Below are positions 53,525-63,048 of a stretch of DNA of 64,000 nt, one piece after another. The stretch is from an uncultured Eubacterium sp. (lineage in GTDB: Bacteria > Bacillota > Clostridia > Lachnospirales > Lachnospiraceae), in NCBI GenBank assembly GCA_910577225.1, contig CAJTMV010000018.1, positions 10,899 to 74,898 on the forward strand. Reading direction: 5' to 3'. The notes below the pieces were generated by a model, which saw only the letters and a program-made list of their open reading frames with translations, searched no databases and was not told where the DNA came from. The translations under genes were made by a program, and so were the position numbers. How positions within the stretch are numbered: position 1 is the stretch's first letter; every line of letters begins with the position of its first letter.

Positions 53525-54445
53525 CTAACTTTTTAAAATCAGGGTAAAAACTGTTTTGCGGCCCGGCTCACTGTCAACCTGTATGTCAGCCCCCATTTGT
53601 AATGCAAGATTTTGGGCAATCGTAAGCCCCAGTCCACTTCCGCAATTTTTATGTGCCGTTGTGTAGTTCCTGTAAAAAATGTGTTCCCTGTCTTTTTTTG
53701 CGATACCTTTGCCGTGGTCTTCCACCTCTATCGTGACCTTATCGGATATTCTTTTTAAACGGAACGCAAGATATTTTCCCTCATCCCCATGTTTTATAGC
53801 ATTATCGATCAGATTTTTCAGTATTCTGTTCAGTGCCGGGGTATCTGCGCATGCATATTCCGGCAAAGGGCTGATCTCTATTTCTACCTTGTAATTTCTT
53901 TCATCCAGAACATCATAATAATCCAATATAATGTCATGGCATATCTGTGTAACATTTACCATGCCAGGTTCCATATTCATATCCCCGGACGTTATTTTTG
54001 ACAGGGTAAAATATTCATTTATCGTTGAAACTAATTCATTTGCTTTGCTATCGATCCTGATTGCCATTTCCATGATTTTCTCTTTTGCCGGCATATCTGC
54101 CATTCCTCTGTTTAATAATTCACTATACCCCTTCAGAACAGTGAGGGGTGTGCGCAGATCATGTGAAATATTTGTAAGCATCTGCATCATAGCCTGTCTG
54201 GAATGTTCATAGCTGATTCTCTGTGCATAAAATTCATCCAGCGATCTGTTTAATTCTGCCAAAAGTCCTTTCATTTCTGCATTTTCAGATGGCAATAAAA
54301 TCTGCCGGTTATCTTTTAAGTAAGGAGTCATTTTAAGCCATTCCCTGATATATGTGATCTCTTTGGAGGTTCTCCTGTTGTTTGCCCATTCATATAAAAA
54401 CATTGCGGACAGTGTTAAGGTAAGAAAAATAAGTATGATGTACAT
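53525..54445 (-). CDS. Sensor histidine kinase (BceS/lantibiotic-responsive type)
   Basis: 306 residues with a single N-terminal transmembrane helix (~1-17) and no extracellular domain. H-box MLTNISHDLRTPLTVLKGYS (~95), N-box LNRILKNLIDNAIKHGDEG, G-boxes EVEDHGKGIAKKDREH and GSGLGLTIAQNLA. Complete. Starts 3 bp after the regulator gene with GGATGGAGGAATG upstream. Such kinases work with ABC exporters of antimicrobial peptides; here the exporter is truncated. Confidence 0.92.
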   Translation of the reverse strand: MYIILIFLTLTLSAMFLYEWANNRRTSKEITYIREWLKMTPYLKDNRQILLPSENAEMKGLLAELNRSLDEFYAQRISYEHSRQAMMQMLTNISHDLRTPLTVLKGYSELLNRGMADMPAKEKIMEMAIRIDSKANELVSTINEYFTLSKITSGDMNMEPGMVNVTQICHDIILDYYDVLDERNYKVEIEISPLPEYACADTPALNRILKNLIDNAIKHGDEGKYLAFRLKRISDKVTIEVEDHGKGIAKKDREHIFYRNYTTAHKNCGSGLGLTIAQNLALQMGADIQVDSEPGRKTVFTLILKS

Positions 54446-54448
54446 CGA

Positions 54449-55141
54449 TCATTCCTCCATCTTATATCCGATACCCCATAGGGTTTTAATATATGTGGAA
54501 TCACTGTCTGAAGCTGTCCTTAATTTTGCCCTGAGCCTGTTGATGTGCGTGTTCAACACATTTTCATTTCCAAAATACGGTTCTTTCCAAATCAAATTAT
54601 AAAGTTTTTCTTTAGAAAAAGCCTGCCCCGGATGCGAAACCATCAGATTTAGAATTTCAAATTCTGTCCGGGTCAATTCCAAAATGGTTCCTGCAACCTT
54701 TACTGTATGAGTTATCTGATTGATCTCAAGGTCCTTAATTCGAGCGACTGCTTCTTCCTGTTGGCTGTCATAGCTTGTAACCCGTCTGATATTGGCTTTG
54801 ATTCTTGCAGTAAGTTCAATCAGGGAAAATGGTTTTACTACATAATCGTCAGCTCCCAGATTCAAACCCATTGATTTATCCGTATCATTGTCTTTCGCCG
54901 TAATAATGATAATGGGGATCCTGCTAATCTTTCGAATGGCCCTGATCACTTCCATGCCACTTGTATCGGGCAGCATTAAATCGATCAGTGCAAGTGCATA
55001 ATCCGTATTTAACTTGAACTCTCTGATTGCTTCAAAACCGCTGTAAAACGCATTTACAACAAAATCCTCACTGGTCAGATAGTTATCAACCATTTCACAT
55101 ATAGATCTGTCATCTTCAACAACAAAAATTCTATTGGCCAT
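54449..55141 (-). CDS. OmpR-family response regulator of the second two-component system
   Basis: 230 residues starting at the ATG after GGGAGGGCGAAGAAAA. Receiver: FVVEDDRSICEM, phosphoacceptor in LALIDLMLPDTSG (~53), VKPFSLIELTARI. Winged helix: GQAFSKEKLYNLIWKEPYFG, LNTHINRLRAKL. Complete; operon with the kinase and the fused ABC gene. Its targets may remain elsewhere in the genome. Confidence 0.93.
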   Translation of the reverse strand: MANRIFVVEDDRSICEMVDNYLTSEDFVVNAFYSGFEAIREFKLNTDYALALIDLMLPDTSGMEVIRAIRKISRIPIIIITAKDNDTDKSMGLNLGADDYVVKPFSLIELTARIKANIRRVTSYDSQQEEAVARIKDLEINQITHTVKVAGTILELTRTEFEILNLMVSHPGQAFSKEKLYNLIWKEPYFGNENVLNTHINRLRAKLRTASDSDSTYIKTLWGIGYKMEE

Positions 55142-55338
55142 TTTTCTTCGCCCTCCCATCCATAGTCCTTTTATCAACAGGCTTCTTTGCGTCTTTTGGA
55201 AACAGCCACATGGTTCCTTTTTTCTGCTTTTAGGATTTTAACCTCTTTACAGTAATATGGTGCCCTCCTGTTTGTAAGCCCCATCAGGGTTACGATGCAT
55301 TTACAAAATGATTCTGCCAAAACGGATAAACTTCCTAT

Positions 55339-56001
55339 TTATGCTTTCCTGTCAAAAAAGGGCTTCTGCTCCAGATAATCTGGCAGTTCTGAAAGTTCTG
55401 CCTCTAAACTGTTCTTAACAGAACGATACTCCGTCCAATAGATAGAATAAAATTCATTCTTTTTGGCAAGTTCTGCCGGCGTCATTTCATAAGTCCACCC
55501 ATTGCCTGTGTTAGACAGGACTTTTACTCCCTGACATTCAATAACAGCTCCATAACCGCCCGTTGTTAAAATCGGACAAGTCAGCGTACCGCCGCCTGCC
55601 AATGCAAACCTTTTTTCAGCAAGACTGCTTCCCCTGCCATCAGCCGCCTCCAAAAAATCCAATAATGTCAATTCCCCAATCCCTCTGCATTTAGGGTTAT
55701 TGTTTTGATTTTTCACAGCATTTTTAGCCTGTTGATACAACATCTTCCTGTCCGGTGCAACATCAGATAAATATTCTGCCCTTAACCGGAGAACCTGTCT
55801 GGAAATATATTCTGATTCTGTTTTATTTGTCGACAGAGCTGCCGTTTTTGCCAGTTCTCTGATTTCACTTGTAAACTCCGCCTTCGATTTATTAGATTTA
55901 CCTGCCGATGGTATATAAGACCAGTTCGGCTCTCCCTTACCGGTTGTTGCAATGGTAACATTCTTTATGCTGCTTACAGAACCGCTTACTGATACGCTCA
56001 T
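55339..56001 (-). CDS. Hypothetical protein (220 aa)
   Basis: No family recognised. Low-complexity Ser/Val/Thr N-terminus (VSVSGSVSSIKNVTIATTGK), a basic Lys/Ser stretch (SAGKSNKSKAEFTSEI), a helical middle (ISRQVLRLRAEYLSDVAPDR), then a Gly-rich beta segment (FALAGGGTLTCPILTTGGYG; VIECQGVKVLSNTGNGWTYE) and a helical acidic tail. No signal peptide or membrane helix. GGGGAGGTAGATTTC precedes the ATG. The organisation resembles the singleton at 32124 in being a soluble Lachnospiraceae-type orphan, but the sequences are not alike. Confidence 0.6.
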   Translation of the reverse strand: MSVSVSGSVSSIKNVTIATTGKGEPNWSYIPSAGKSNKSKAEFTSEIRELAKTAALSTNKTESEYISRQVLRLRAEYLSDVAPDRKMLYQQAKNAVKNQNNNPKCRGIGELTLLDFLEAADGRGSSLAEKRFALAGGGTLTCPILTTGGYGAVIECQGVKVLSNTGNGWTYEMTPAELAKKNEFYSIYWTEYRSVKNSLEAELSELPDYLEQKPFFDRKA

Positions 56002-56157
56002 GAAATCTACCTCCCCAATAAAAAACCTTTACACTCCTATTATTTCTCATATATTGAAAAGTGAACTGCATTGACACATTTATACAAACGTAGTACACCC
56101 TCCCAAATATGTATTTTATATCTGCAGATCTACACTTTTAACAAGCTGACTGCCGGT

Positions 56158-58161
56158 TTATACATTATGTATCAAATATTCCTGCTTTCCCCCTCGTAAA
56201 AATATAGGAATCGTATCCAGCGCTGCCTCTGCTTCTATCCATCCTCCTCCTTCGAACACTTCGCCTGAGCCAGCGCAGGTAAATGTATCTCCCGCCGGCA
56301 AATATACTCTGCGGCTCTGCGCTCCTTTATAACAGATTGGCGCAACCAGAATATCAGGGCCAAACATATAGGCATCCGAAATGTCAAAACAATCCCTGTC
56401 ATTCGGAAATTCATAAAAAAGAGGGCGGATAACCGGAGCTCCTGTCTCATGCGCCGTCTGCATCAGGCTGCGGATATAGTCTCTCATCATCTCCCGGATT
56501 CGTATAAATTTTAACATAATCTGATAGTTATCTTCACCATAACTCCAAATCTCATTTTCGGCTCCGGTCCACTCCCGGATCTCACCAGTCCTGCTAATAA
56601 TTTCCTTACCCGGAAGCCTGCAGCCATGCATCCGCATAACCGGACAAAAAGTTCCGAACTCAAACCATCGAATTAAAAGCTCCTGAAAACTCTTATCGTA
56701 AATATTTCCTCCGTGAAAACCGCCAATGTCTGTCGTCCACCATGGAATGCCGCATAACCCCATATGAAGTCCCGCGCAGATTTGTTTACGGAAGTCCTCA
56801 TAGGTAGACATAATATCTCCCGACCAGACAAGCGCACCATACCGCTGACTCCCAACCCATGCACAGCGGATCAGATTCACAATCTCTGTCTGACCGGACG
56901 CTTTTTGACCTTCATAAAAAAGTCTGGCATATTCCCGCGGATAGATATTGCCGACTTTTGCAACCGGACCGTCATAATAACGGTAATCCGCATAATCATA
57001 GGTTGTAAATTCCGGTTCCGCTTCGTCCAGCCAAAAAGCGCAAATCCCCAGAGAAGCATAGTTTTCTCTGCACTTTTCCCATACAAATGCTCTTGTCTGC
57101 GGATTTGTGGCATCCATAAATACATTGTTGCCATGAAATATCATTTGTATATCTATGCCGGAATTACTCTTAACAAGCATTCCTTTCTGCTTCATCTCTG
57201 CATAATTTTCACTTCGCCAGTCAACCTGGGGCCAGACAGAAACCATAACCTGAATACCTGACTCCTGCAGTTGTCTGACCATACCGGCGGGATCTGGAAA
57301 ATATTCCTCATCAAAACGCCAGTCGCCGCATCTTGGCCAGTGATAATAATCAATTACAAGCACGTCCAACGGTATATTCCGCCGCTTGTATTCGTTTGCA
57401 ATTGCAAGCACCTGCTCCTGATTGTAATAACGCAGCTTGCACTGCCAGAATCCCAGGCCATATTCCGGCATCATTGGTACGCGTCCGGTTTGTTCGGTAT
57501 AAATATTCAAAATATCTGACGGCGTATCCTGCGCGGTAATCCAGTAGTCAAGCTGATCGGTATCTTCTGCAGTCCATTCGGTCGTATTGGTTCCAAAATG
57601 AACTTCACCTATCGCAGCATTATGCCAGAGAAACCCATAACCCAGGCTGGAAACGTAAAATGGTATGCTCGCCTGTGAATTGCGGTGGGCAAGTTCCAGA
57701 TTACAGCCTTTCAAATTCCAGATCTCCTGCTGATACTGTCCCATCCCATAGATTTTTTCCTGTGGATCAGATACAAAACCTGCTTTCAGCCGAAAACCGC
57801 CGCCTTTTAGAGGCATAAAATGTCTGGCTTTTTTTTGGAGCGCTCCGCCATTTGGAATCTCCTGCAAAAGTATTTCCCCATCCCGTCCATAAAATGTCGT
57901 CTGAAGTGCATTTCCCCAGGAATTCACTTTTAAAACCGCACGTATACTGCCATTTTGAATCGATGCTTCCTGCTCGTTTATTTCAATCTGCACATCAGAA
58001 ACAGACTGCGGCGGCAATAGCGCTACACTTCCCTGTGTAATTTCCCCCAAAAAAGACGCGCGCACACGCAGACTATTTGCTCCCCAAGGCGTAATCATAA
58101 CCGTTTCGCCATTTTCTCTAAAAATCAGACTGTCCTCTTTTTGTTCAAAAAAATTCAGCAC
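56158..58161 (-). CDS. Glycoside hydrolase family 31 (alpha-glucosidase/alpha-xylosidase)
   Basis: 667-residue cytoplasmic glycosidase. N-terminal beta domain (~1-200), then a TIM barrel with the GH31 nucleophile in FWLDEAEPEF (D379), the RCAWVGSQRYGALVWSGDI segment containing the acid/base region, and CPVMRMHGCRLPGKE. C-terminal beta domains follow. The GTG start at 58161 is seven bases from GAGGGAGG. No signal peptide. Closest by motif to YicI-like alpha-xylosidases and related alpha-glucosidases. No transporter is adjacent, so the natural glycoside is not defined. Confidence 0.9.
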   Translation of the reverse strand: MLNFFEQKEDSLIFRENGETVMITPWGANSLRVRASFLGEITQGSVALLPPQSVSDVQIEINEQEASIQNGSIRAVLKVNSWGNALQTTFYGRDGEILLQEIPNGGALQKKARHFMPLKGGGFRLKAGFVSDPQEKIYGMGQYQQEIWNLKGCNLELAHRNSQASIPFYVSSLGYGFLWHNAAIGEVHFGTNTTEWTAEDTDQLDYWITAQDTPSDILNIYTEQTGRVPMMPEYGLGFWQCKLRYYNQEQVLAIANEYKRRNIPLDVLVIDYYHWPRCGDWRFDEEYFPDPAGMVRQLQESGIQVMVSVWPQVDWRSENYAEMKQKGMLVKSNSGIDIQMIFHGNNVFMDATNPQTRAFVWEKCRENYASLGICAFWLDEAEPEFTTYDYADYRYYDGPVAKVGNIYPREYARLFYEGQKASGQTEIVNLIRCAWVGSQRYGALVWSGDIMSTYEDFRKQICAGLHMGLCGIPWWTTDIGGFHGGNIYDKSFQELLIRWFEFGTFCPVMRMHGCRLPGKEIISRTGEIREWTGAENEIWSYGEDNYQIMLKFIRIREMMRDYIRSLMQTAHETGAPVIRPLFYEFPNDRDCFDISDAYMFGPDILVAPICYKGAQSRRVYLPAGDTFTCAGSGEVFEGGGWIEAEAALDTIPIFLRGGKQEYLIHNV

Positions 58162-58454
58162 CAGGATACCTCCCTCTCATCGTTGGGCACTCTCAGAAAC
58201 TCACAGTCCCTGAAAACACTGTAGTCCCAAAGTGCTCCGTTTTTTCTTTCCCTCCACTTTTTAATGGATTTTTTACATTTTTTCTTTATCTTTATCAGGA
58301 AATTTTCAAAAACACCTGACAAATTCATTTTCAAATGGCAGCCATGCTAGATATAAAACAAGAATACTCCCCCTTGTTTCATCATACAATAAAACCCAGG
58401 TATAACCGTCTCACGGACGAAATACCAAAACACTGGCATGCTGTCATCAAAAAA

Positions 58455-58846
58455 GTTCTCCAAAAAACTTATATCCTCTGTTGATCCAACAGGATCAGCT
58501 TTATCCATACCCTTTGAGAGAATTTTCGCTTATTCAATTTGGTTTTCTGAAATATCCGCAGCCGTCCGCCTTGCCCCATACCGATACCTGTTTCCGGAAG
58601 TAATTTTCCATCAATATTTTGTATCGTAATTCCACAGTCGCCTATGAGCTTATTGGTTTCTATCAAAACGACAGACCATAATCCAAATCCACACTCTTTA
58701 TAATTTTGAATATTCCATTCAATCCATTTCATCGTACGTTCTTCATCACAAGGCCTGAGGTACTGCTGCATTGTTCCGAATCTGACAGTATCTCATAGAT
58801 TGCGTCAAAATCCTGTAGTGTATATTCTCTTAAAATCAAGTTTCAA
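58455..58846 (-). pseudogene. Frameshifted GNAT acetyltransferase (RimJ/RimL type)
   Basis: The first segment LILREYTLQDFDAIYEILSD (to ~58775) is out of frame with the next, MQQYLRPCDEERTMKWIEWN...GFGLWSVVLIETNKLIGDCG (58771 down). Family similarity is lost again after KLLPE near 58590, where another frame takes over (RYRYGARRTAADISENQ). At least two frameshifts and no start codon in the first part; the acetyl-CoA loop is not intact. Confidence 0.65.
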
Positions 58847-59082
58847 TCATACTTTTTCTCCTGCAACTCCCGATTTCTCATTCTGATTTTTCTAAGTATA
58901 CACAATTTCATAAGATTTTTCAATTCCCGAACTATTTTTGCTTAATTAAGCGACACTTCCACATAACACAGAAGCCGCCTGCCACTTATGAACAGATTCC
59001 ACCGCTCTCCACAACTTCCCTCTCACTTATGAACAGATTCTCCCGCTCTCCACAACTTCCCTCTCACAAGCCCGAATGTTAT
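58847..59082. repeat. Intergenic region with 41-bp tandem duplication
   Basis: Units 58983-59023 and 59024-59064 both start with CACTTATGAACAGATTC and end with CAACTTCCCTCT; they differ at two positions. The rest of the interval has no recognisable feature. Confidence 0.8.
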
Positions 59083-59250
59083 TTATTTTTTAACCCATAA
59101 AAGCCGGTTTTCTGCCTTTAACTGCTCCGTCACTCTCTGCCTGCACTTCGTACAATAAAGGGGATCGTTCTTTTGAACCGTATCTTTCCTTAATCTGTCA
59201 CGGTTTTTTTTCCACAATCAGGACCGTATATCCATTCTGTTTTCTGCATT
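59083..59250 (-). pseudogene. Cysteine-rich KTR-type protein with frameshift at an A8 tract
   Basis: ATG at 59250 begins MQKTEWIYGPDCGKK. Just after it a run of eight A's breaks the frame. In the next frame the sequence continues DRLRKDTVQKNDPLYCTKCR and ends ENRLLWVKK at 59083. Together these match the small zinc-ribbon KTR proteins common on Tn916-type elements and in Clostridia. The first expected CxxC is also altered (GPDC instead of CPxC). Confidence 0.6.
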
Positions 59251-59288
59251 TTACTATTTCTATCTCCAATTTCTTTTTTCCTTTTCAT

Positions 59289-59954
59289 TTACTTAATCCC
59301 TAAAATTCCTACCTGCATATAAGAACACCAGAAAACTTCCACATTTTCAAATCCACACTCTTGTAATAAATGTATTTGCTCCGTGATAGTAATTGGGAAA
59401 TACTCTGTATTATATCTTTGGATATGCTTTTCACATTCTTTTTCATCTTTTCCATTGTTATACTGATATGCTTTCCAGCGCTCCAAATACAACTTTTTTA
59501 TCACATCATGATCAGATGCAAAATTTTCTACTGTAAAAAGCAAACCATTCTTTTTCAAAGCATTATAACAATTTTTGACGCTTATGATTCTATCTTCATA
59601 TGTAAGATAATGATTAAGTAAAATTGCCGTTACAACATCAAATTTTGAATTATACAGTAAGCCCTGTATTGGGATTTCTAAAAACTCAACACGGGAAGAG
59701 CAGATACGCTCTTTCGCCATTCTTAACATTTGAGGCGACTTATCACAGCAAACCATATTCTTAACCCGCGGATTCCCAATTGCTATGTCTGCCATCTTCC
59801 CTGTTCCGCAGCCTATGTCCAACCATGTGACAGGCGTTTGAAAAACAATTGTGACAATATCTGCTATTTGCTTAAAATATTCTCCATAGTATGGCAAAGT
59901 AGCCGCTATACCCTTATCGTATTCTTCTGGTAAAAATGCCTGCTTGTAAAACAT
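59289..59954 (-). CDS. Class I SAM-dependent methyltransferase
   Basis: 221 residues. SAM-binding motif I VTWLDIGCGTGKMADIAI (~43-60), motif II VCCDKSPQMLRMAKER, and motif III-IV FDVVTAILLNHYLTYEDR. The N-terminal FLPEEYDKGIAATLPYYGEY is the usual lead-in of small-molecule methyltransferases. Starts 8 bp after the end of the broken cat gene, so transcribed with it. The substrate is unknown. Coding frame intact. Confidence 0.88.
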   Translation of the reverse strand: MFYKQAFLPEEYDKGIAATLPYYGEYFKQIADIVTIVFQTPVTWLDIGCGTGKMADIAIGNPRVKNMVCCDKSPQMLRMAKERICSSRVEFLEIPIQGLLYNSKFDVVTAILLNHYLTYEDRIISVKNCYNALKKNGLLFTVENFASDHDVIKKLYLERWKAYQYNNGKDEKECEKHIQRYNTEYFPITITEQIHLLQECGFENVEVFWCSYMQVGILGIK

Positions 59955-59962
59955 AGGGCCAC

Positions 59963-60580
59963 CTACTCAAAACCATCTAAACAGCATTGTAACTTCTCGG
60001 CAAATTTTCCAATATGTACGCCGTCAACAAATGAATGATGCACCTGCACAGAAAGCGGCATCCATATCTTTCCATTTTTTTCATAGAATTTTCCCCAATC
60101 GAATAAGGGCGTTGCATTGTCTTTTCTCCCAGATTCCGTGTGTGAAATATGAGTATATGACACCTACGGAAAAGATGAAAACTGATATATATTATTTGCC
60201 ATCGGCGCAGTAAAATATTCCGTCTGATTCTCCTCTGTTTTCTTTGCCAAAGCAACATAATCTTCCATTTTTTCCTGCATAGGAACATTCACCACCTTAA
60301 AAAGTTCTGTATCTCGGTTAAGATATGTAAATGTATGGATAGTTTCAAAAATGGCAGGCTTACCATCCACAAAACGACAGCGAAACGCTTGTATCTCATT
60401 TGCACATTTTGTTACCGCATAAACAAAAGAAAAGGTAAACGAATCGTTTCTTTTCTTTACATACGACAAAAAATTTGTTACATCCTCGTCAAAGGTTACA
60501 CAATACTGCGGCTGAACACTGTTTCTAAATACTTCATAGTGCATCGCTCTTTCCCATGTTGATACATCGATGAACTGCAT
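59963..60580 (-). pseudogene. catA: Type A chloramphenicol acetyltransferase with internal amber stop
   Basis: Read from the ATG at 60580 (AGGAGGATGTTT upstream): MQFIDVSTWERAMHYEVFRN, TFSFVYAVTKCANEIQAFRC, RDTELFKVVNVPMQEKMEDY. At codon 139 (60166-60164) a TAG interrupts after QFSSFP. The same frame continues VSYTHISHTESGRKDNATPL, then FDWGKFYEKNG, and the catalytic VHHSFVDGVH, ending at 59963. Total 205 codons, the normal CAT length. The family has Trp at the stop position, so TGG to TAG is the simplest change. Without suppression the product lacks the catalytic histidine. Confidence 0.85.
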
Positions 60581-60702
60581 AAACATCCTCCTTATGCTGA
60601 TTTTCTTTCTATCATACCTCATTAGTTGTACGATGTTAATACGTTGTGCGATGTCTATTGTTAAAAAAACGGCACTCGCTTTCATTTGCAAGTGCCAGAC
60701 AA

Positions 60703-61385
60703 TCATTCCATATTCAATTCTTTTATCGCGTGCATAATATGAATCCTCATGGCGTTCTTTGCTCCTTCGGCGTTACGCTGCTCCAGAAATTCCACTATCA
60801 TCCTATGGTCGCCTATCGTATCGTTAATTGCCTTTTCGCTCTGAACTGACAATACTACTCCCTTTGAAATAGCCTGATATAAAATAGGCATGAGTTTATT
60901 CATAAATTCATTATGGGTGGCTTGTGCAATCGCTTTATGAAAAGCATGTTCGTCTTTGGTTCTGTCCTTTCCGCTTTTAATTTCATTTTCAATCCGCTTT
61001 CCATAAGCTTTCCATAATCAGCTATTCGTTTTATTTCTGCATCTGTTCCCCTTATGGCAGCCATATAAGCTGCTTCTGGTTCAAAAATCAGCCGCATTTC
61101 GTATAAGTCTTTTGCATTTACTTTGACAGAAGCGAGCTGTTCCAAATCCTGTGGCTGTTCCAGTGTTTTTTCAGCAACATAAGTTCCTTTGCCACGTCGG
61201 ATTTCCAGTATATCGTAAGCAACTAATATTCTTATTGCTTCTCGCAATGTTGTCCGGCTTACATTAAGTTCTTCTGATAATTCCAATTCATTTGGAAGTT
61301 TATCCCCAACAGAAAAACGCTTTTCTATGGTTATCATAGACAAAATATTATCAGCAATGCTTTGGGAAAGCATTTTATTCTTCAT
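60703..61385 (-). pseudogene. FadR/GntR-family regulator (FCD domain) with frameshift
   Basis: The first part (61385 to ~61010) is intact: winged helix KNKMLSQSIADNILSMITIE, ELSEELNVSRTTLREAIRIL and RRGKGTYV, then the start of the FCD domain (LYEMRLIFEPEAAYMAAIRG). Near 61000 the frame shifts. In the alternate frame the expected FCD sequence continues RIENEIKSGKDRTKDEHAFH and KAIAQATHNEF, leading into FMNKLMPILYQAISKGVVLS and the end HIMHAIKELNME at 60706. A single-base indel therefore broke a ~230-residue regulator. It starts 316 bp upstream of catA and in the same direction. Confidence 0.75.
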
Positions 61386-61496
61386 GGTTGTACCACCTTT
61401 TTCTTTTTCTGAATATTATACTATGTATCATCCGTAACTTCAAATGAAATAACAAGCAAAGGAGGTTTTACTTTTGTCTGGCACGCTATCACACCA

Positions 61497-62522
61497 TTGC
61501 TCTATGGTTCCGCGGTTTATACAGCATTTATCGTGTTTTCCCTGAAACTTACGTATCGGATCATCAGCAGATTCCTTATTCTTTTCTCGTCGGTTCTTTT
61601 GTGCATGGGAGCAGGCTGCATGAAACGCTCTATCAGTTCCGGCAGAAACTGCAGATTGTCCTCAATCCCAACAATCTCCCTGCTGATCGTGTTACTGAAA
61701 TACTCCCATGAACTGCGGGACTTCTGCGGGTTTGATGTTGTTCCTGACGCTTCTAAATTCACTCGCTTCAAACAGGATTTCCTGCCGGACTTACAATCCA
61801 TGTTCAGCCGCCTTGTTGACCTGACCGAACCAGTCTGCCAAAAGATTGATATGCAAAAAGCATCCATGTTTCTCTTTGACACTTCTGGCATTGAGGCATG
61901 GGTAACGGAAAACAATCCCAAATACGCCAATCGTATCATAAAGCAGCTGAAAGCCTTCAAAAAGTCCAAAGGTCCCGATGATTCCTATGACCCTTACAAA
62001 GCCGCTTATGGATCCATGCCCTCACATGCTGCATCGAATCCTGCCATACAGCAGATGTACATCAACGGGCATTTCTGCTATGTGTTCAAGTTCGGCATCG
62101 TCACAAACGGGCTGGGCATTGTCAGGGACATCTCTTTCTTCAACAAAGACTTTCTTGACGCGCACCCGGATATTATTATTGGAAAGAAATCCGACTCCCC
62201 TGACGAGGATAAGAGCCTTGCTGATTCCAAAGCGCTCATCCCTGTGTTAAAGGATTTCTTTCGGAAGCATCCTCTCATCAATCCCAAAACTTTCCTGGGT
62301 GATGCGGCTTTCGATTCCATTGAAATCTATAAATACCTCCTGGAGGACACTTCCATTGAAAAAGCGTACATCCCCCTTAACGGAAGAATCTCCCTTCCGG
62401 ACGCGGACTGTCCTCTGAACGAAGACGGGGTCCCCTGCTGTCCGAAAAATCCTTCCCTTCCGATGAAACGGGAAGGGAGTAAACACCAGTATATCCGCAG
62501 CCTGAAGCCCCTGATTGCCTGA
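61497..62522 (+). pseudogene. Truncated DDE transposase (IS1182-like)
   Basis: No proper start codon: the frame is open from before 61497 and the first 50 residues look scrambled. From LSSIPTISLLIVLLKYSHEL onward it reads as a transposase: ELRDFCGFDVVPDASKFTRF, then MFLFDTSGIEAWVTENNPKY (first catalytic Asp), YINGHFCYVFKFGIVTNGLG, NPKTFLGDAAFDSIEIYKYL (second Asp). It then runs to PSLPMKREGSKHQYIRSLKP and stops. The third catalytic region expected ~100-150 residues later is missing, consistent with an internal deletion. Probably inactive. The 300 bp after it contain no gene; the first ~150 may be its 3' end. Confidence 0.7.
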
Positions 62523-62718
62523 AGCTGTCCATTCCATACATTTCTTTTGGCAGGTGCATCCACCTGTCTTATTGCGTTGCCATAAAATCCTGTTTTCTGC
62601 ATACGTCTCCCTGCCATGCTCCACTGACGGGATTTTTGACTACCGGGCATCCAATTTAACATTTGTTTCGCAATTACCTAGTCTTTCTTGTTTGTTTCTA
62701 ATTTCAGTATAAAGTATT

Positions 62719-62817
62719 TGCTTGATAATGTCAAGCATTTATTTTTAAGCTTTTACTTGATTTCTTTAATTTTATGCTTGCAATTTTCAAACATATGCTT
62801 TATATTTATATTGGAGG
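62719..62817 (+). promoter_or_regulatory. Promoter region of the XRE-type gene with inverted repeat
   Basis: TGCTTGA-TAATG-TCAAGCA (62719-62737) is a 7-bp dyad. Further on are TTGCAA (62778-62783), 17 bp and TATATT (62801-62806), then GGAGG at 62813. The very short leader and the dyad suggest autoregulation. Confidence 0.5.
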
Positions 62818-62824
62818 TGATCAA

Positions 62825-63034
62825 ATGACAATTGAACAAAAATTAAGTATGGCATTATCATATAAAGGCATTAGCCAATCAGAGCTTGCACGCAGAATTG
62901 GCACTACACCACAAAACCTCAACCAAAAAGTAAAACGCAATACTTTAACAAAAGAGGAACTTGAACAAATTGCCGTAGCTATAGATGGAACATGGCATGC
63001 AGAATTTGTTTTTCCTGATGGAACCAAAATATAA
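62825..63034 (+). CDS. Small XRE-family HTH protein
   Basis: 69 residues. Helix-turn-helix in KLSMALSYKGISQSELARRI and GTTPQNLNQKVKRNTLTKEE. The tail AEFVFPDGTKI is shared by many short Clostridial phage-type regulators. ATG at 62825 follows GGAGGTGATCAA. It leads a run of four small genes ending in a YoeB-type toxin and may regulate them. Confidence 0.88.
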   Translation: MTIEQKLSMALSYKGISQSELARRIGTTPQNLNQKVKRNTLTKEELEQIAVAIDGTWHAEFVFPDGTKI

Positions 63035-63048
63035 AACAGGAGGCATCT

